Part shown: piece by piece, positions 32,432 through 32,767 of the stretch
Layout of the letters: each line of letters starts with the position of its first letter
Numbering within the stretch: position 1 is the stretch's first letter
DNA from: Nitrospiraceae bacterium
GTDB taxonomy: Bacteria > Nitrospirota > Thermodesulfovibrionia > Thermodesulfovibrionales > Dissulfurispiraceae
Length of the DNA: 32,767 nt
Assembly (NCBI GenBank): GCA_021371915.1
Contig: JAJFVG010000031.1
Span: 1 to 32,767 of the forward strand
Reading direction: 5' to 3'
The notes under the pieces: generated by a model
What the model was told of the DNA's origin: nothing
Seen by the model: only the letters and a program-made list of their open reading frames with translations
Databases searched by the model: none
Position numbers and translations under genes: made by a program

Positions 32432-32767
32432 CTACTGCATCACAAAATCGGTCAGAAACACGTTTTTTACTGAATTCTCACCAAGCACCTGAGTAGCCCT
32501 CAGACTTATTTCATCCTTGATCTGGAGCTTGCCTTCCGGAGACATCACTGTATCAGATGTCTTTGATGTAAGCAGCGTTATAACCGAATCTCTGAGCTGG
32601 GGAATTCTGGCTTTTGCCTTTTCAAGAAGCGCTGCGCTTGAAAGTTCAAGCTGTATGCTTACCTTTAGAAATCTGGTTCCTGACGGATCATTCAGATTAA
32701 CCACAAAAGGTTCGAGAACAAGCATTGCAGGCGCCTCATCCTTTTTGGTCTCTGCTTTTTTTTCAGC
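32432..32767 (-). CDS. fliL: Flagellar basal-body protein FliL, 3' part (N-terminus outside the window)
   Basis: The frame is open from 32767 to the stop at 32432, giving the last 111 residues. A Lys/Glu/Ala-rich linker comes first. The periplasmic FliL domain follows, with PFVVNLNDPSGTRFLKVSIQLEL, PQLRDSVITLLTSKT and the C-terminal VKNVFLTDFVMQ. The membrane helix lies beyond the edge. An internal ATG at 32725 is not the true start, since linker coding continues upstream of it. FliL supports stator function around the motor, and its place ahead of fliM is usual. Confidence 0.94.
   Translation of the reverse strand, partial: AEKKAETKKDEAPAMLVLEPFVVNLNDPSGTRFLKVSIQLELSSAALLEKAKARIPQLRDSVITLLTSKTSDTVMSPEGKLQIKDEISLRATQVLGENSVKNVFLTDFVMQ

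Noticed and set aside
32432-32725. fliL starting at the internal ATG at 32725
   Set aside because: The frame stays open to the window edge with a typical Lys/Glu/Ala linker, and the FliL membrane helix must lie further upstream.

Overview
The window is almost entirely one flagellar and chemotaxis gene cluster from a Gram-negative (diderm) bacterium. Every gene I can support is on the minus strand, so transcription runs from high to low coordinates. P-ring and L-ring genes (flgI, flgH with a lipobox) show an outer membrane. A predicted sigma-54 promoter, several sigma-28-like promoters, flhF/flhG, a csrA-fliW pair and CheZ recall polarly flagellated lineages such as Nitrospirota (Thermodesulfovibrionia-like) or the former Deltaproteobacteria. 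That placement is inference from gene content and order; I could not run a phylogeny.

Layout in transcription order. (1) 32767 to 24002: export apparatus and switch block, fliL (cut by the window edge), fliM, fliN, a fused fliO-fliP, fliQ, fliR, flhB, flhA, then flhF and an flhG whose frame is broken by a single in-frame TAA. (2) 23960 to 12558: fliA (sigma-28), then a predicted sigma-28 promoter overlapping the fliA stop, which would drive an all-HEAT-repeat protein, cheR, two cheY-like genes, cheA, a CheW-CheZ fusion, cheB, a chemoreceptor, a lone receiver protein, an HDOD protein and a small unknown ORF. (3) 12371 to 3205: a near-ideal sigma-54 promoter followed by flgF, flgG, flgA, flgH, flgI, flgJ (with an M23 peptidase domain), flgM (own sigma-28-like promoter), flgN, flgK, flgL, csrA and fliW. 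(4) 3161 to 173: a housekeeping block, greA, pyrK, pyrD and a SAM hydrolase-family gene. A further CDS begins at 46 and runs off the left edge.

How it fits together: sigma-54 would turn on rod, ring and hook-junction genes. The finished hook-basal body exports FlgM and frees FliA, which would then fire the chemotaxis operon and flgM. FliW and CsrA probably add post-transcriptional control of late filament genes. CheA, the CheW part of the fusion and the receptor form the signalling array. CheY-P binds the FliM N-terminus (motif visible) and is dephosphorylated by the CheZ part of the fusion.

The least ordinary items are the CheW-CheZ fusion (both ends recognisable, including the CheZ catalytic motif and the CheY-binding tail), the FliO-FliP fusion with an internal signal-peptide-like segment, the flhG nonsense codon, and the HEAT-repeat protein leading the chemotaxis operon. 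I see no tRNA, rRNA, CRISPR array, insertion sequence or prophage. No stretch longer than about 230 bases lacks a gene.
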